A stretch of 64,000 nt of DNA from Arthrobacter globiformis (GTDB lineage Bacteria > Actinomycetota > Actinomycetes > Actinomycetales > Micrococcaceae). The notes below the pieces were generated by a model that saw only the letters and a list, made by a program, of their open reading frames with translations, was not told the DNA's origin and made no database searches. Location: the NCBI RefSeq assembly GCF_030815865.1, contig NZ_JAUSXI010000001.1:2480001-2544000 (forward strand), read 5' to 3'. Position numbers and translations under genes: made by a program. Below are positions 25,227 to 33,794 of this stretch, piece by piece (position 1 is the stretch's first letter; each line of letters starts with the position of its first letter).

Positions 25227-26780
25227 ATGCACACCACTCTTGAACGGCGCCGGCAGCGGGCGAGTAATCCGCTCCGTGACCCACGCGACCGCCGCTTGAG
25301 CCGGATCGCCGGTCCGTCGTCGCTGGTGCTCTTCGGAGTGACCGGTGACCTTGCCCGCAAGAAGCTCATGCCGGCGGTGTATGACTTGGCGAACCGTGGG
25401 TTGCTGCCGCCCAGCTTCGCGCTGGTCGGTTTCGCCCGGCGTGAATGGGACAAGGAGGACTTCGCCGCTGAGGTGAAGGCCTCCGTGCAGGCCTACGCGC
25501 GCACGCCTTTTGACGAGGCGGTGTGGAACCAGCTCTCGGAGGGCATCCGCTTTGTGCAGGGCGAGTTCGGCGACGACGGCGCCTTCGAGCGGCTCGGCGA
25601 AACCATCAAGGAACTCGACGACGTCCGCGGCACGCGCGGCAACCACGCGTTCTACCTCTCGATCCCGCCCAAGGCGTTCGAACAGGTCTGCCGGCAGCTG
25701 TCCAAGCACGGCCTGGCCCAGGCCGACGGGGACAAGTGGCGCCGCGTGGTGATCGAGAAGCCGTTCGGGCACGACCTCGAGTCGGCCCGGAAGCTAAACG
25801 ACATTGTGGAGTCGGTGTTTCCTGCGGACGCTGTGTTCCGGATCGATCATTACCTGGGCAAGGAGACGGTCCAAAACATCCTGGCGCTGCGCTTCGCGAA
25901 CCAGCTGTTCGAGCCGCTGTGGAACGCGAACTACGTGGACCACGTCCAGATCACCATGGCCGAGGACATCGGCACCGGCGGCCGGGCAGGGTATTACGAC
26001 GGCGTGGGCGCGGCCCGCGACGTCATCCAGAACCACCTGCTCCAGCTGCTCGCCCTGACCGCGATGGAAGAGCCCATCTCCTTCAACGCCGATGACCTGC
26101 GCGCCGAGAAGGAAAAGGTCCTCGCCGCCGTCAAGCTCCCCGACGACCTGTCCACGCACTCCGCGCGCGGCCAGTTCACCGGTGGCTGGCAGGGCGGCGA
26201 ACAGGTCCAGGGCTACCTGGAGGAGGAAGGCATCCCCGCCGATTCCACCACCGAAACGTTCGCCGCGATCCGGGTGGACATCCACACCCGCCGCTGGTCC
26301 GGCGTGCCGTTCTACCTGCGCGCCGGCAAACGGCTGGGCCGGCGCGTGACCGAAATCGCCGTTGTCTTCAAGCGCGCTCCCAACCTGCTGTTCCGCGACC
26401 ACAGTGAAGATGACTTCGGCCAAAACGCGGTGGTGATCCGGGTGCAGCCCGATGAGGGCGTCACCATCCGGTTCGGCTCCAAGGTCCCCGGCACCCAGAT
26501 GGAAGTCCGGGACGTGACCATGGACTTCGGCTACGGGCACTCCTTCACCGAATCGAGCCCCGAGGCTTACGAGCGGCTGATCCTTGACGTGCTCCTGGGC
26601 GAGCCGCCGCTGTTCCCGCGGCACGAGGAAGTGGAGCTGTCCTGGAAGATCCTGGACCCCTTCGAAGAGTACTGGGCCGGGCTGGGTGAACAGCCCGAGC
26701 CGTACGCGCCCGGCAGCTGGGGCCCGGCCTCGGCCGATGAGCTGCTAGCCCGCGACGGACGCACGTGGAGAAGGCCATGA
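25227..26780 (+). CDS. zwf: glucose-6-phosphate 1-dehydrogenase
   Basis: 517 residues, normal for bacterial G6PDH. It oxidises glucose 6-phosphate to 6-phosphogluconolactone, making NADPH. N-terminal cofactor motif FGVTGDLARKKLMPA (about 37-51), substrate motif VIEKPFGHDL, active-site RIDHYLGKETVQN with the catalytic His, and RAGKRLGRR toward the C-terminus. It ends overlapping opcA (ATGA). Placed directly after hxlAB, it can regenerate NADPH for the P450 reductase and, with a 6-phosphogluconate dehydrogenase encoded elsewhere, ribulose 5-phosphate for hxlA. Codon use is more GC-rich than in hxlA. In many actinobacteria zwf-opcA is chromosomal, so this may be a second, island-borne copy. Confidence 0.93.
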   Translation: MHTTLERRRQRASNPLRDPRDRRLSRIAGPSSLVLFGVTGDLARKKLMPAVYDLANRGLLPPSFALVGFARREWDKEDFAAEVKASVQAYARTPFDEAVWNQLSEGIRFVQGEFGDDGAFERLGETIKELDDVRGTRGNHAFYLSIPPKAFEQVCRQLSKHGLAQADGDKWRRVVIEKPFGHDLESARKLNDIVESVFPADAVFRIDHYLGKETVQNILALRFANQLFEPLWNANYVDHVQITMAEDIGTGGRAGYYDGVGAARDVIQNHLLQLLALTAMEEPISFNADDLRAEKEKVLAAVKLPDDLSTHSARGQFTGGWQGGEQVQGYLEEEGIPADSTTETFAAIRVDIHTRRWSGVPFYLRAGKRLGRRVTEIAVVFKRAPNLLFRDHSEDDFGQNAVVIRVQPDEGVTIRFGSKVPGTQMEVRDVTMDFGYGHSFTESSPEAYERLILDVLLGEPPLFPRHEEVELSWKILDPFEEYWAGLGEQPEPYAPGSWGPASADELLARDGRTWRRP

Positions 26781-27782
26781 TCGTAGACCTGCCCAACACC
26801 ACGACCTCGAAGGTTTCCAAGAAGATCCAGTCCCTGCGCGAGCAGGGCGGCGTGATCGCGCTCGGCCGGGTCCTCACCCTGGTGGTGGTCACCAAATCCG
26901 GGCTCGAAGAAGAAGCGATCGAAGCGGCCAACGATGCGAGCCGCGAACACCCCTGCCGGATCATCGTCCTGGCCGATGCCGGGGCAGACGCCGAGGACAA
27001 GCTGGACGCCCAGATCCGCGTCGGCGGTGACGCGGGAGCATCAGAAGTGATCGTGCTGCGTGGTTACGGCCAGTTGGCGCACGAAAGCGAGTCCCTGGTG
27101 GCCGCGCTGCTGCTGCCGGACGCACCCATTGTGGCCTGGTGGCCGCACGGGGCACCGGAAAACGCCTGCGAAACCTCCATCGGCCGGATCGCGCACCGGC
27201 GAATCACGGATTCCGCGAACGAACCGGACCCCCAGCGTGCACTGGAGAATATCCGGCAAACCTACAAGGCCGGCGACACCGACCTCGCCTGGACCAGGCT
27301 GACGAACTGGCGGATCCAGCTCGCCGCCGCCCTGGACCAGGTGGACGGTGCCCCCGTCACCGCCGTGGCCGTCGAGGGTGCCTCGGACTCTCCCAGCACC
27401 ATCCTGCTCGCGGCCTGGCTGACTCTTGCCCTGGGCGCACCCGTGACCATCGTGCCGGACCCTGCCGGGACCGGCATCCGCCGCGTCCGGCTCTCCCGCC
27501 CCCGGGGGCGACGTCCAACTCTTCCGCCCGGGACTGTCAGTCGCCGAACTGACCCAGCCGGGCCAGCCCGCCCAGCGCATCTCCCTGCCGCGCCGCAGCC
27601 TGCGCGACTGCCTCGCGGAGGAGCTGCGCCGCCTCGACCCGGACGAAGTCTTCGGGGACAGTGTTCGTGACGGACTGACCGCCATAAAAAGGGCGACGCC
27701 CTTAGTACCCGCTGAGCTTCCGCAGGCTGGCGGCACCGGCTCTGAACATCAAGGAGTGCCATGCCTCAGCGGCATCAGCTAG
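26777..27782 (+). pseudogene. opcA: glucose-6-phosphate dehydrogenase assembly protein OpcA, frameshifted
   Basis: OpcA activates or assembles G6PDH in actinobacteria. The first ~240 codons are intact (MIVDLPNTTTSKVSKKI ... APIVAWWPHGAPE ... GAPVTIVPDPAGTGIRRVRLSRP). At 27498-27508 the run CCCCCGGGGG shifts the frame by one. Removing one C restores GGDVQLFRPGLSVAEL...RDCLAEELRRLDPDEVFGDSVRDGLTAIKRATPLVP, ending at TAG 27780-27782; unshifted, the protein ends in a Pro/Arg-rich tail at 27670. The homopolymer makes a sequencing error plausible. It overlaps zwf by 4 bases, and its tail overlaps the start of the next small gene. Confidence 0.82.
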
Positions 27783-28053
27783 TGAAAAGGCAACCCGTGG
27801 CGGTTGCTTGCATGTCCCGGATGGGACCCAGCACCACTCCTAATCCTCCGGGCCTGACTCCCATCCTGAATTGGTCAAACCTGACACAGGCTGACCAAGT
27901 AATGATTTACGAGGACGGATCACCCATCGCTTCAGGACGTGTGGACATGGTCGCCAGCGACGCAGCGTGTTGTGGCTTCAAGCAGACGGCACCGACTTGC
28001 GCCGTCTCTACCTGCGCCGCAACGTCACGGTGTACAAACGTGCCGCCCCGTAA
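27761..28053 (+). pseudogene. small conserved-looking gene, frameshifted; paralogue of 5148-5333
   Basis: ATG 27761 with AGGAGTG ribosome-binding site; reads ...LTPILNWSNLTQADQVMIYEDGSPIASGRVDMVASD, then after a frameshift near 27962 RSVLWLQADGTDLRRLYLRRNVTVYKR to TAA 28051-28053. It matches the product at 5148 over its whole length. The family appears to be a single small beta domain of about 60 residues of unknown role. Confidence 0.5.
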
Positions 28054-28130
28054 CGTCCCGCACCCCCACAGGAAGTGCTCCTTCGTAAAGAACGAAGGCA
28101 GGCTTTTCCCAACAGAAAGGAATCTTGAGA

Positions 28131-28440
28131 ATGACCACGCCTGACATAGTTACGACCGTATTAGACGCGGCACAACTCGAGCCTGTTCACGAGCTGAGTT
28201 CAACCTCGTCAATGGACTGCCTGGCCTCACCGGACCAGCTGTGAAAACTTTCCACCCCAGCGGAAGGAAGTTGTTAGCGGGATCGGAAACTGTCGGACTA
28301 CGGCTCCATCCTCAGTACGATAGGCCGGCCAATCCAACAGCACTGCTGTTTAAACCGCGGTGCATCGGTTGGACCTGCCACAAGACATGGAAGGGGCCCA
28401 AAGATCTACCATCTAGTACATCAAGGAACCCGATACGACG
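28131..28440 (+). pseudogene. short broken gene, unrecognised
   Basis: ATG 28131 with AAAGGA upstream gives MTTPDIVTTVLDAAQLEPVHEL and stops at 28242-28244 (37 residues). A second frame entered near 28195 reads EFNLVNGLPGLTGPAVKTFHPSGRKLLAGSETVGLRLHPQYD and stays open to the G tract, so the two probably belong to one frameshifted gene. No family recognised. Confidence 0.35.
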
Positions 28441-28444
28441 ATGC

Positions 28445-28457
28445 GGGGGGGGGGGGG
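28445..28457 (+). repeat. 13-G homopolymer immediately before an IclR gene
   Basis: A run of 13 G is followed by AGGTGC and the ATG at 28464, so the tract merges with the ribosome-binding site. Slipped-strand changes here would alter Shine-Dalgarno spacing or strength. Confidence 0.8.
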
Positions 28458-28463
28458 AGGTGC

Positions 28464-29285
28464 ATGGCTGGAAACAACGCTAAGGCCGGGTTATCGGTTG
28501 TTAGCAAGACGGTAGCCATCTTAGGAGCCTTCTCGGGCGAACGGACCGAACTGGGACTGACAGAACTGTCCCATGCGACTGGCATGCCCACGAGTACGGT
28601 CCATCGATTAGTTCAAGAGCTTGTGCAATGCGGGGCGCTCGAACGAACGGCAACCGGGCGGTACGTCGTCGGACTTAAGCTGTGGGGCATTGCCTCACGG
28701 ACGCCCTACAGCTATGCCCTAAGCGATGCTGCCATGCCCTACCTGCAGCAGCTACTGGAAACGACCCGCGGCCATGCACATCTCGCCGCGCTTCACGGCC
28801 AAAGTGCTCTGGTCTTGGAAAAGCTGTCCTGGGCGGAGTCCGAGCAGACCATCTCACGCATCGGCAGCAACTTGCCGCTGCACGCCACCGCGACCGGCCA
28901 AGTCCTGCTCGCGTATGCACCCCGCGCCTTACAGGAGGAAGTCCTAGCCGGTCCGCTGCCCGCATTTACATCGCGCACGATTACCGATCCGCTCATGTTT
29001 CGTCGGCTCTTGGCTATGATCCGGCACCAAGCAGTCTCGCGTAGCCTGGGTGAACTTGTCCCAGGCCTGGATGCGTGCGCGGCGCCGGTTTTCTGGCCAG
29101 ACCGGCAGATTGCCGGCAGCATCGGCAGCGTCGTCGTTTCAGGATCCTGCCCGCCCGCAGATCTCGAAGCGGCCGTCAGGAAAGCAGCCAAGGGACTTAG
29201 CGGTTTTCTTGAAAGCCCGGACTACGGCCTTGGTTCACGGGCACTATTTCGCCCGGTTCTAAGACCATCACACCCGCCGGAATGA
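28464..29285 (+). CDS. IclR-family transcriptional regulator
   Basis: 273 residues. Winged helix at about 8-75 (GLSVVSKTVAILGAFSGERTELGLTELSHATGMPTSTVHRLVQELVQCGALER) followed by an IclR ligand domain (HLAALHGQSALVLEKLSWAE, GSNLPLHATATGQVLLAYAPRALQEEVLAG, LVPGLDACAAPVFW). It lies downstream of the formaldehyde-fixation genes on the same strand and may regulate the P450/hxl unit (inference). Its ribosome-binding site is embedded in a 13-G tract, which is unusual and may make its translation variable. Confidence 0.82.
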   Translation: MAGNNAKAGLSVVSKTVAILGAFSGERTELGLTELSHATGMPTSTVHRLVQELVQCGALERTATGRYVVGLKLWGIASRTPYSYALSDAAMPYLQQLLETTRGHAHLAALHGQSALVLEKLSWAESEQTISRIGSNLPLHATATGQVLLAYAPRALQEEVLAGPLPAFTSRTITDPLMFRRLLAMIRHQAVSRSLGELVPGLDACAAPVFWPDRQIAGSIGSVVVSGSCPPADLEAAVRKAAKGLSGFLESPDYGLGSRALFRPVLRPSHPPE

Positions 29286-29402
29286 AGTGTCGCTTTTGTA
29301 CCATGCGGGCTGACATACCAATGATTTAGTGCAACTCACGCGTGGCGACGATCGCCGTCGCAGTAACGAACTTAGGAACCACCTACGCAGCATAGGAGAC
29401 CC

Positions 29403-29564
29403 ATGGTGGCCACAACAGAAGTTGAGCCTGCCCATCCGCGCGACGAGCCGCAACTCACGGTGGTGGCGGAAGCCATCCGGATACTACTTGACCAGCCACT
29501 CGAAAGCGACGAACTAGTCGCTTGGCCCTGGATCGGCCTTCACCTCAAGAATGAGCACTTGTAG
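29403..29564 (+). CDS. 53-residue ORF, unrecognised
   Basis: MVATTEVEPAHPRDEPQLTV..., with GGAGA 3 bases before the ATG. Acidic and Leu/Trp rich at the C-terminus (ELVAWPWIGLHLKN). It could be a gene start left by a deletion. Low support. Confidence 0.25.
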   Translation: MVATTEVEPAHPRDEPQLTVVAEAIRILLDQPLESDELVAWPWIGLHLKNEHL

Positions 29565-30369
29565 CACCAGTCCGCTGGCAAGTTCCTCCCGGAACTTCGC
29601 AGAAAGAGAACGGCGACATGGATGCTTGAACCTCGATCGATGTTCGGATTGGATATTGGCCTGCCCACGGCACTGTAGTGCTCGTGGCGGGTCGACCGAC
29701 CTAGGTCTATTGACTCCATCGCTCCGAGGGCTGGAGCGGAAACCCGGCCGTCTAAAGCAACTAATTGACTGACTGTAGCCCGCTGGTACGGCTCGTCCCC
29801 TCGCCCAAAACCCAAAGGAAGAGCCGATAACCGGCCTTTCGTAAACTTTTGAGGAACTACCGCAGGGCTCTCTGTCCGCCGATGCGCTTATCCGAAGCCC
29901 CCTTATCAGGTGCAGGTGAGAACCAGCCCGTCGGCATGTGGCCGCAGCACTTGCAGGCGCTGGGCAGCACTAGGCTTGTGGGGCGGCTTTATGCTGTCGC
30001 CTTCTTCCCAGGCGATGCCGGTGCTGGTGCGCAGGTCGAATTCCCGCAGCGGATGTCGTTCAGGTGGAAGCGTCCGACTGGAACTCTGTGCCACGGATAG
30101 GGACCCTAGGTGCCAATAAACGGACCCGGAGTGCCCTACCCTTGGCTACCGGCGCGTATTGGCCGTTACCAGCGGTAACAGCCGTGTGGAGAAAGGGCCA
30201 CAAACGTCTTTCGACGGCCCCAATATGCGCCCCGGAATTACGGTCCCGTGATTCGATTCCCGGCCGCCTAACGGTTGCACGAAGAACCGGAAACACCCCT
30301 CGTATCGGGCTGTTGGCGCTCCTACGCTGGAGTCATCCAATCACTCGCACCCAAAAAAGGGGTACCCAC
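29565..30369. other. about 800 bases with no supported gene
   Basis: Several short frames occur on both strands, none with a ribosome-binding site and consistent codon bias. The last 60 bases before 30370 presumably hold the promoter of the secreted protein. Confidence 0.35.
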
Positions 30370-30918
30370 ATGAAAAAACTAAGCGCCTGGCTCACTGCCA
30401 TCATCATGGCACTCGGGCTGGGCCTGCTGGCTCCGGGGTCCGCCTCGGCAGCCTCTTACTGCGGACTGGTCTGGAGTTCGCTGGCGAAGTCCAACCAGGC
30501 CATGAGCGGCGCATCGGTCACCAACGTGCGCTCGGGCCAGCACTCCTGCTTCGACCGCCTGGTGATCGACATCAAGGGAAAGGCAGCGGGCTACAACGTC
30601 CGCTACGTTTCAAAGGTTGTACAGGACGGGTCCGGACTGCCCATCAAGCTGAGGGGCGGTGCATTCCTGCAGGTCACCGCCCACTCGCCCAGCTATGACA
30701 GCGCCACGGGCAAGGCCACCTTCGTGCCGGCCAACCGCTCCGAGGTGACCAACGTTTCGAAGTGCAAGACGTTCAGGCAGGTGGCCTGGGCAGGCAGCTT
30801 TGAGGGCTACACGACCCTGGGCCTCGGCGTCCGCGCCCGGCTGCCCTTCAAGGTCTACACCCTTGCGGGCCCCGGCAGCGGATCAAAGCTCGTGATCGAC
30901 GTCGCCCACCAGTGGTGA
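30370..30918 (+). CDS. secreted AMIN-like domain protein
   Basis: 182 residues. Sec signal peptide MKKLSAWLTAIIMALGLGLLAPGSASA with cleavage after ASA, giving a mature protein of about 155 residues. It has conserved pieces LVWSSLAKS, SCFDRLVIDIKG, YNVRYVSKVVQDGSG, KTFRQVAWAGSFEGYTTLGLGVRARLPFKVYTL and LVIDVAHQW, the pattern of AMIN-like proteins found in actinobacteria (beta-strand domain, extracellular or wall-associated). Two cysteine pairs may form disulfides. The ATG 30370 has AAGGGG 7 bases upstream; the longer frame from 30064 lacks a ribosome-binding site. Specific function unknown. Confidence 0.8.
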   Translation: MKKLSAWLTAIIMALGLGLLAPGSASAASYCGLVWSSLAKSNQAMSGASVTNVRSGQHSCFDRLVIDIKGKAAGYNVRYVSKVVQDGSGLPIKLRGGAFLQVTAHSPSYDSATGKATFVPANRSEVTNVSKCKTFRQVAWAGSFEGYTTLGLGVRARLPFKVYTLAGPGSGSKLVIDVAHQW

Positions 30919-30969
30919 CGCCAGATGTGACGACCGACAATACTGAGTAATCGAGCCAGGTATAGCGAA

Positions 30970-31019
30970 GCCCCGCTCTCAGGGAGGCGGGGCACCGCTT
31001 TGCCATCGCGCGGCAAAGC
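30970..31019 (+). terminator. two tandem hairpins after the secreted protein gene
   Basis: GCCCCGC / GCGGGGC (30970-30993) and GCTTTGCC / GGCAAAGC (30997-31019), both perfect, about 50 bases after the stop codon. Confidence 0.55.
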
Positions 31020-31050
31020 TAGTCGGAAACTACAAAGAGGCTCGTCGGGC

Positions 31051-31440
31051 TTAATGAAGCGGGGCACCTGCCGGCAAGGGCCGGCTCCGGGACAGGCACA
31101 GATCATCCGGATCTATGCCCAGCGGTCGTTGCCAGGTTCCTGAGAGGCCAGGACCGATGCGATGACGCCAACGCCGGCGCAACTGTAAATCGTAAATGAC
31201 CAGGCGGCGTTGGCTTAGATGACAACCAATTGCTCTGGCATCTTCGGCTACATCAAGCACGTAGCCCTGTGGTTGGTTCCCTCTCATGGCATCCACGACT
31301 GCCTGCGCGAAGGCGCCATAGGTGGTGGCGTCGGAGGCCTGCCAGTCTCGTACGCGTCCCAGGTGATGGTAGCGGCGGAGTCGTTGATGCCCGGACCAGT
31401 GGCGAGGTAGAAGAACGACGCCGTGACCTTACCAAACGTA
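31051..31440 (-). pseudogene. decayed coding fragment, unrecognised
   Basis: A minus-strand frame (about 31320-31440) reads GKVTASFFYLATGPGINDSAATITWDAY, and a second frame, shifted near 31330, continues ASDATTYGAFAQAVVDAMRG...GYVLDVAEDARAIGCHLS to a stop at 31051. Together they look like one broken protein. The family is not recognised. Confidence 0.35.
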
Positions 31441-31608
31441 TGCTTCGTCTGCGATCGTTGAAGGCTCCTCCCGGGCTCGTTCCACGCCGATAATGCAGAT
31501 TCCGTAAAGCTGGAAAGTGTCAGATTGGGGTGTGCCTCAGCCAGACATCCAGGTAAGACAAGCTGCTGCCTCTAGCCCCCCCCGGCAACGCACAGCGGGG
31601 CGGCATTA

Positions 31609-31941
31609 TTACCGCTCGACGAGGACTCCATCCTCGTCGCTGTAGAGGTGCGCACCGACCTTGAACATCACCCCACCGAACACGACATGCAGATCTACCT
31701 CGCCAGTGCCCTCTTTCGCGCTTTTACGTGGGTTGGTTCCGAGCGCTTTGACGCCAGGCGGAACTTGATTGATGGCGTTCTGATCACGAATAGCGCCGTT
31801 AATTACGACGCCAGCCCATCCGTTTGCAACGGCAATCTCAGCGATGATGTCGCCCATGAGCGCACGCTCTACTGAACCTCCTCCGTCGACCACGAGCACT
31901 GAGCCATGGCCAGGGGTGGACAGTGTGGCCTTGAACTTCCA
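31609..31941 (-). pseudogene. RraA-family protein, C-terminal two thirds only
   Basis: Reads [57 protein letters not shown]...[12 protein letters not shown]...[19 protein letters not shown], the classic RraA C-terminal region (VVDGGGS, G-D-I/L, NGAIRD, YADEDGV-like). The N-terminal ~60 residues are missing, and a stop codon precedes the fragment at 31942. RraA-fold proteins are RNase E inhibitors or class II aldolases; this fragment is close to the RNase-regulator branch and not to ligK at 9125. Confidence 0.7.
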
Positions 31942-32248
31942 TCATCGGAAGACCTCGCCCCCTACCCGGCAACTGACGCGCCACCCCGACTCCACCCTCA
32001 AATGCGATGAGCCTGTTATGCCTAGTCGGTTCCAGGCAATAGCACGATGGTCAATTCGATCGGAAAATCGGTTGTGGATGGCAAAGTCGGAGAAACGCCC
32101 GCGTCGCGCTCAAGGATTATCCCAAAGCGAGGGGTAATGCACAGGTTACTTTCGCATATCGCGCGTGGTAGCTTCGGATAATGCGCTGCAACAAAACAAA
32201 TCAGGCTCGGATCGTTTAGATTGCGAGCCTGATTGTACGTCTAGGTGG
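31942..32248. other. no gene seen
   Basis: Stretch between the RraA relic and the Lsr2 relic without a convincing frame. Confidence 0.3.
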
Positions 32249-32530
32249 CTAATGCGCAGGCAGGTATTTCTTAACGATATCAGCCTGTATTCGGCCGCGA
32301 GTGTTGACCTGGAGGCCGTTATCTATTGCCCACATCCGAATAGCTTTGGCGTCACTACCAGCACCGCCGGATTTGCGAGATACCGGCCGGCCGCGGCCGC
32401 CAGTAACTTTACGGGCCGCGTTGGTATAGCGGATTAGAGCGCTACGGAGTTCGTTTAGCGTGGTCTGTGTTAAGGTCAATCTCATATTCCGCGCCGTCGA
32501 CGGAGAAGTTTAGGGCGGTAGGGGACCAGG
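32249..32530 (-). pseudogene. lsr2: Lsr2-type nucleoid-associated protein, frameshifted
   Basis: The C-terminal DNA-binding domain is intact: SDAKAIRMWAIDNGLQVNTRGRIQADIVKKYL, with the RGR minor-groove hook that targets AT-rich DNA. The N-terminal dimerisation domain survives as SPTALNFSVDGAEYEIDLN in another frame; the shift lies near 32455 and the true N-terminus (the usual VDDLDG region) is unrecognisable. Lsr2 silences horizontally acquired genes; mobile elements often carry their own copy. Dead here. Confidence 0.7.
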
Positions 32531-32718
32531 TGGAGATTCTCCGGAACTGGAAATCCTCGACGGGCTTTAGGACGTCGCACCATTCCGGTGGACAGAAGCA
32601 AGCTGCGCAAATGGCCCACCTGTCGGCCCGAGGTGGGCAGGGTCCACGGGTGGCTGGGGCTAGTGAGGGAATTTGCATATGGTAGCCGCACAATGCACCA
32701 CGGCACCCGGGCCCATAG

Positions 32719-32940
32719 CTAGGCTCCGAGGAAGTACAGGTCCCTGTGCGGGGCATCCTCAATAAACTGCTGGAAGTCCTCGTCGATTCGGAGGAATATG
32801 AGGCGTTGCTTTGTCTGGGGCTGCACCGTGTGCCCGGCGGGAGTTTCCCCGCCTCGGCGCGGTGGCCCGGTTCTGGCGATTATGACGGGGCGGTCGAACT
32901 GAACCAGGACCTGAACATCTTGCTTTCCGGCCTCGCAGCG
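32719..32940 (-). CDS. small unrecognised protein or C-terminal fragment
   Basis: About 73 residues from ATG 32940 (MRCEAGKQDVQVLVQFDRPVI...), ending DAPHRDLYFLGA. Third-position GC is high, supporting coding on this strand. Contains PVIIARTGPPRRGGETPAG and RLIFLRIDEDFQQFIED. It may be truncated at the 5' end. Unknown function. Confidence 0.4.
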   Translation of the reverse strand, partial: RCEAGKQDVQVLVQFDRPVIIARTGPPRRGGETPAGHTVQPQTKQRLIFLRIDEDFQQFIEDAPHRDLYFLGA

Positions 32941-32999
32941 CATCTGCCCCCGCACCCCCCCCGGGGCGTGACCGGGTCTCCTGTTAAGGGCACTAGCAA

Positions 33000-33281
33000 A
33001 TGCTTCGATTCTTCGTCCTTAAGGCCGTCCGGCGCGCTCTGCCCGGACGGGAATCAGCTGCCGGTGCTGCGGGCAGTTCGTACATCGTCGTCACTCGAAG
33101 GACGGGGCACCAGTTCACACTGTTCCTCATTCCCGTCCTCACCACGTCCTGGTCCTACCGCTTCACCTGCTCGAACTGCGCACTCGACGTCCTATGTGTG
33201 AGGAAGCCTTTCAGGAACGGGGCGGACAGCTTTTCTTGGGAAATGGAAGCCCCTGCCAGCCTGGGCAGGCGTCTGGAGTGA
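33000..33281 (+). CDS. zinc-ribbon-like small protein, probably damaged
   Basis: 93 residues. The segment SSYIVVTRRTGHQFTLFLIPVLTTSWSYRFTCSNC follows the layout of small actinobacterial zinc-ribbon proteins (first CxxC, Q-F-T-L-F-x-I-P, second CxxC). Only the second CxxC is present in this frame; a CP-D-G in another frame just upstream (about 33040) suggests that the first knuckle was lost to a frameshift. Function unknown. Confidence 0.4.
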   Translation: MLRFFVLKAVRRALPGRESAAGAAGSSYIVVTRRTGHQFTLFLIPVLTTSWSYRFTCSNCALDVLCVRKPFRNGADSFSWEMEAPASLGRRLE

Positions 33282-33414
33282 GGAAAAGCGACCTCGTAGG
33301 ATCCTCACCGATTGGGATGGTACCCAGCCCGAGGTGGGGAGTTTTTGCGATCACTCTTGCTATCGTGCTCAGTAAAGTTGTCCATCCGGGTTCGGCGAAA
33401 GGTAGGAGTTGGAC

Positions 33415-33681
33415 ATGTTTGGGCGCGCACACGCACTCATGAAGGGGCAGGAGCTTGTCCGCGAGTCCGATGACGTTGTGCCGGCCGCCGTTGGCCGTCG
33501 CGGACGCCGACCGGGTAAAGGTTCCCGGATCGGGTGGATCGTCGCCGGTATCTTGGCCGTCGCTGTCACGCTGACGGTAGTCGTGTGGGAGGTCCTTAAC
33601 CGGGCTGAAGATCCCGATGCCGAGCGAACCGGAGAAGAGTCTGTAGCGCCGGCACTCTTGCCGACCCGCGAGAGCATGTGA
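33415..33681 (+). CDS. single-pass membrane protein, unknown
   Basis: 88 residues from ATG 33415 (AGGAG 6 bases upstream). A charged N-terminal part with GRRGRRPGKGSR is followed by one membrane helix, IGWIVAGILAVAVTLTVVVWEVL (about 42-64), and an acidic tail. By the positive-inside rule the N-terminus is cytoplasmic. It overlaps nothing and precedes the next small gene by about 110 bases. Confidence 0.5.
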   Translation: MFGRAHALMKGQELVRESDDVVPAAVGRRGRRPGKGSRIGWIVAGILAVAVTLTVVVWEVLNRAEDPDAERTGEESVAPALLPTRESM

Positions 33682-33794
33682 CGTCACAGGCGGTCCGCCG
33701 GAGCCATTGTGTCGAGGAGTCCGAGCGGAAGGCCGGGGATGGGTCTAGGGTAGGGTCTGTCGGCAATCGCCGCGACTACCCTCAGGGAGGGTGC

